From the IMG/VR virus record IMGVR_UViG_3300011013_000050, positions 1 through 31,892 of that record: a stretch of 31,892 nucleotides of DNA; one strand, written 5' to 3'. The notes under the pieces are model-generated. The model searched no databases. It was not told the DNA's origin and worked only from the letters and a program-made list of their open reading frames with translations. This document shows, in pieces, positions 31,348-31,892 of the stretch. Source of the DNA: a virus. Position 1 is the stretch's first letter, and every line of letters begins with the position of its first letter. Made by a program: the position numbers and the translations under genes.

Positions 31348-31625
31348 TTAATATTACAACATTTACACCTTGTGAAATACAAGGTACTATTACAGTTAAA
31401 AAATATCCTGAAATTGGATATATAACTGATGTTAAAGGTAACCACTGGGATATCAAAGGAATTATGGGTAAATATGTTCAAGCAGTTCCGGCGAGTAGTT
31501 TACATGCATATTATACAGATACTTCGGGTAATGATGGACAATATTTTGATTGTGGTTCATTTGGATCTAATCTAGTGTCTCAGACATGGAAACCGTATCT
31601 TATTGAAATAGAAGCAGAAGATTAG
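31344..31625 (+). CDS. Hypothetical 93-residue protein
   Basis: Not recognised. The product is acidic at the end (EIEAED) and appears beta-rich (EIQGTITVKKYPEIGYITDV, HWDIKGIMGKYVQAVP). Its ATG overlaps the preceding stop by 4 nt, so it belongs to the same transcript as the repeat proteins. No terminator is visible after it, and a new promoter starts 30 nt downstream. Confidence 0.6.
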   Translation: MINITTFTPCEIQGTITVKKYPEIGYITDVKGNHWDIKGIMGKYVQAVPASSLHAYYTDTSGNDGQYFDCGSFGSNLVSQTWKPYLIEIEAED

Positions 31626-31654
31626 GATAATTAACCATATTTCTTCTGAAAAAT

Positions 31655-31683
31655 TTGACATATATCGCAAAATACAGTATAAT
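31655..31683 (+). promoter_or_regulatory. Consensus sigma70-type promoter TTGACA-17-TATAAT
   Basis: TTGACA (31655-31660), 17 nt, TATAAT (31678-31683): a perfect consensus in both boxes and spacing, the strongest-looking promoter of the window. It drives the gene that begins at 31773. Confidence 0.8.
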
Positions 31684-31709
31684 GTAAGGTGACTAATATA
31701 ATAAAATAG

Positions 31710-31753
31710 AATACAGACATAGATCTGTAATAATACAGACATAGATCTGTAAT
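31710..31753 (+). repeat. Two tandem 22-nt repeats with inner inverted repeats
   Basis: Two perfect 22-nt copies (31710-31731, 31732-31753), each containing ACAGACATAGATCTGT, whose ends ACAGA and TCTGT can pair. An (AAT)n tract follows. They lie in the 5' leader downstream of the consensus promoter and could be an operator or two RNA hairpins. Confidence 0.85.
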
Positions 31754-31772
31754 AATAATAATAATAATAAAA

Positions 31773-31892
31773 ATGAATATAAATGATTGGATATCAGTAT
31801 TAAATTTAGATATAGAAGTATTAACGGCACAAATATATAATAGGTTAAAACAAAAAGGTGTAATGCTTTTTAATGATTGGGAAGAATCATTA
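31773..31892 (+). CDS. Unknown protein, first 40 residues (3' end outside window)
   Basis: The frame starts at ATG 31773 and is still open at the window end. The visible part is MNINDWISVLNLDIEVLTAQ followed by a R-L-K-Q-K-G-V stretch and FNDWEESL. It looks helical with tryptophans. There is no Shine-Dalgarno sequence: the ATG is preceded by the AAT tract. A faint resemblance to the DNA-binding part of phage HNH endonucleases is too weak to name. It is the gene served by the perfect promoter at 31655. Confidence 0.5.
   Translation, partial: MNINDWISVLNLDIEVLTAQIYNRLKQKGVMLFNDWEESL

Noticed and set aside
31710-31770. CRISPR-like array from the tandem repeats
   Set aside because: The two 22-nt copies directly abut with no spacer, and only an AAT tract follows.

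Overview
The window reads as a piece of a large, strongly AT-rich, T4-like (myovirus-type) phage genome that infects a Gram-negative host. The evidence is the combination of modular tail-fibre genes, a class Ia ribonucleotide reductase pair, a T4-style two-subunit type II topoisomerase, an Rnl2-type RNA ligase, TATAAATA late-promoter-like motifs, free-standing homing endonucleases and tightly overlapping (ATGA) gene joints. A signal-peptide-bearing outer-membrane barrel and a YccA homologue point to a proteobacterial, probably gammaproteobacterial, host; that host assignment is inference. No rRNA, tRNA, CRISPR array or insertion sequence was recognised.

Layout. 1-4325 (+): three related tail-fibre genes sharing a C-terminal module, then a DUF4376-like fibre accessory gene. 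4324-4545 (-): an apparently independent small transcription unit (promoter, GC-rich body, intrinsic terminator). 4552-7082 (-): a four-gene overlapping envelope cassette (multispan membrane protein, membrane-anchored coiled coil, PstS-like periplasmic protein, porin-like barrel). 7146-7697 (+): a second DUF4376-like gene; the cassette therefore sits between two fibre accessory genes and shares a palindromic late-type promoter with the second. 7738-10007 (-): small unknowns and the RNA ligase. 10030-10091: two back-to-back sigma70-type promoters. 10211-17265 (+): nrdA and nrdB, separated and followed by three homing-endonuclease genes. 17294-21560 (+): a promoter, small unknowns, a complete pyruvate/indolepyruvate decarboxylase-family enzyme, a YccA/Bax-inhibitor-1 protein and an HAD phosphatase. 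21543-29269 (-): one long operon, beginning with an archaeo-eukaryotic-type primase, then topoisomerase large subunit, metallophosphoesterase, small unknowns, purD, more small unknowns, topoisomerase medium subunit and a small membrane protein. 29325-31892 (+): two paralogous 23-residue-repeat proteins, small unknowns and the start of a gene that leaves the window.

How it fits together. nrdA/nrdB and purD feed nucleotide synthesis; the primase and topoisomerase act in replication; the RNA ligase fits repair of host-cleaved tRNA. The decarboxylase and YccA homologue are likely host-derived genes that alter central metabolism and FtsH-dependent proteolysis. Eight promoter-like sites resembling bacterial sigma70 promoters all have exactly 17-nt spacers. 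Functions are assigned from recognised motifs only; no database search was possible.
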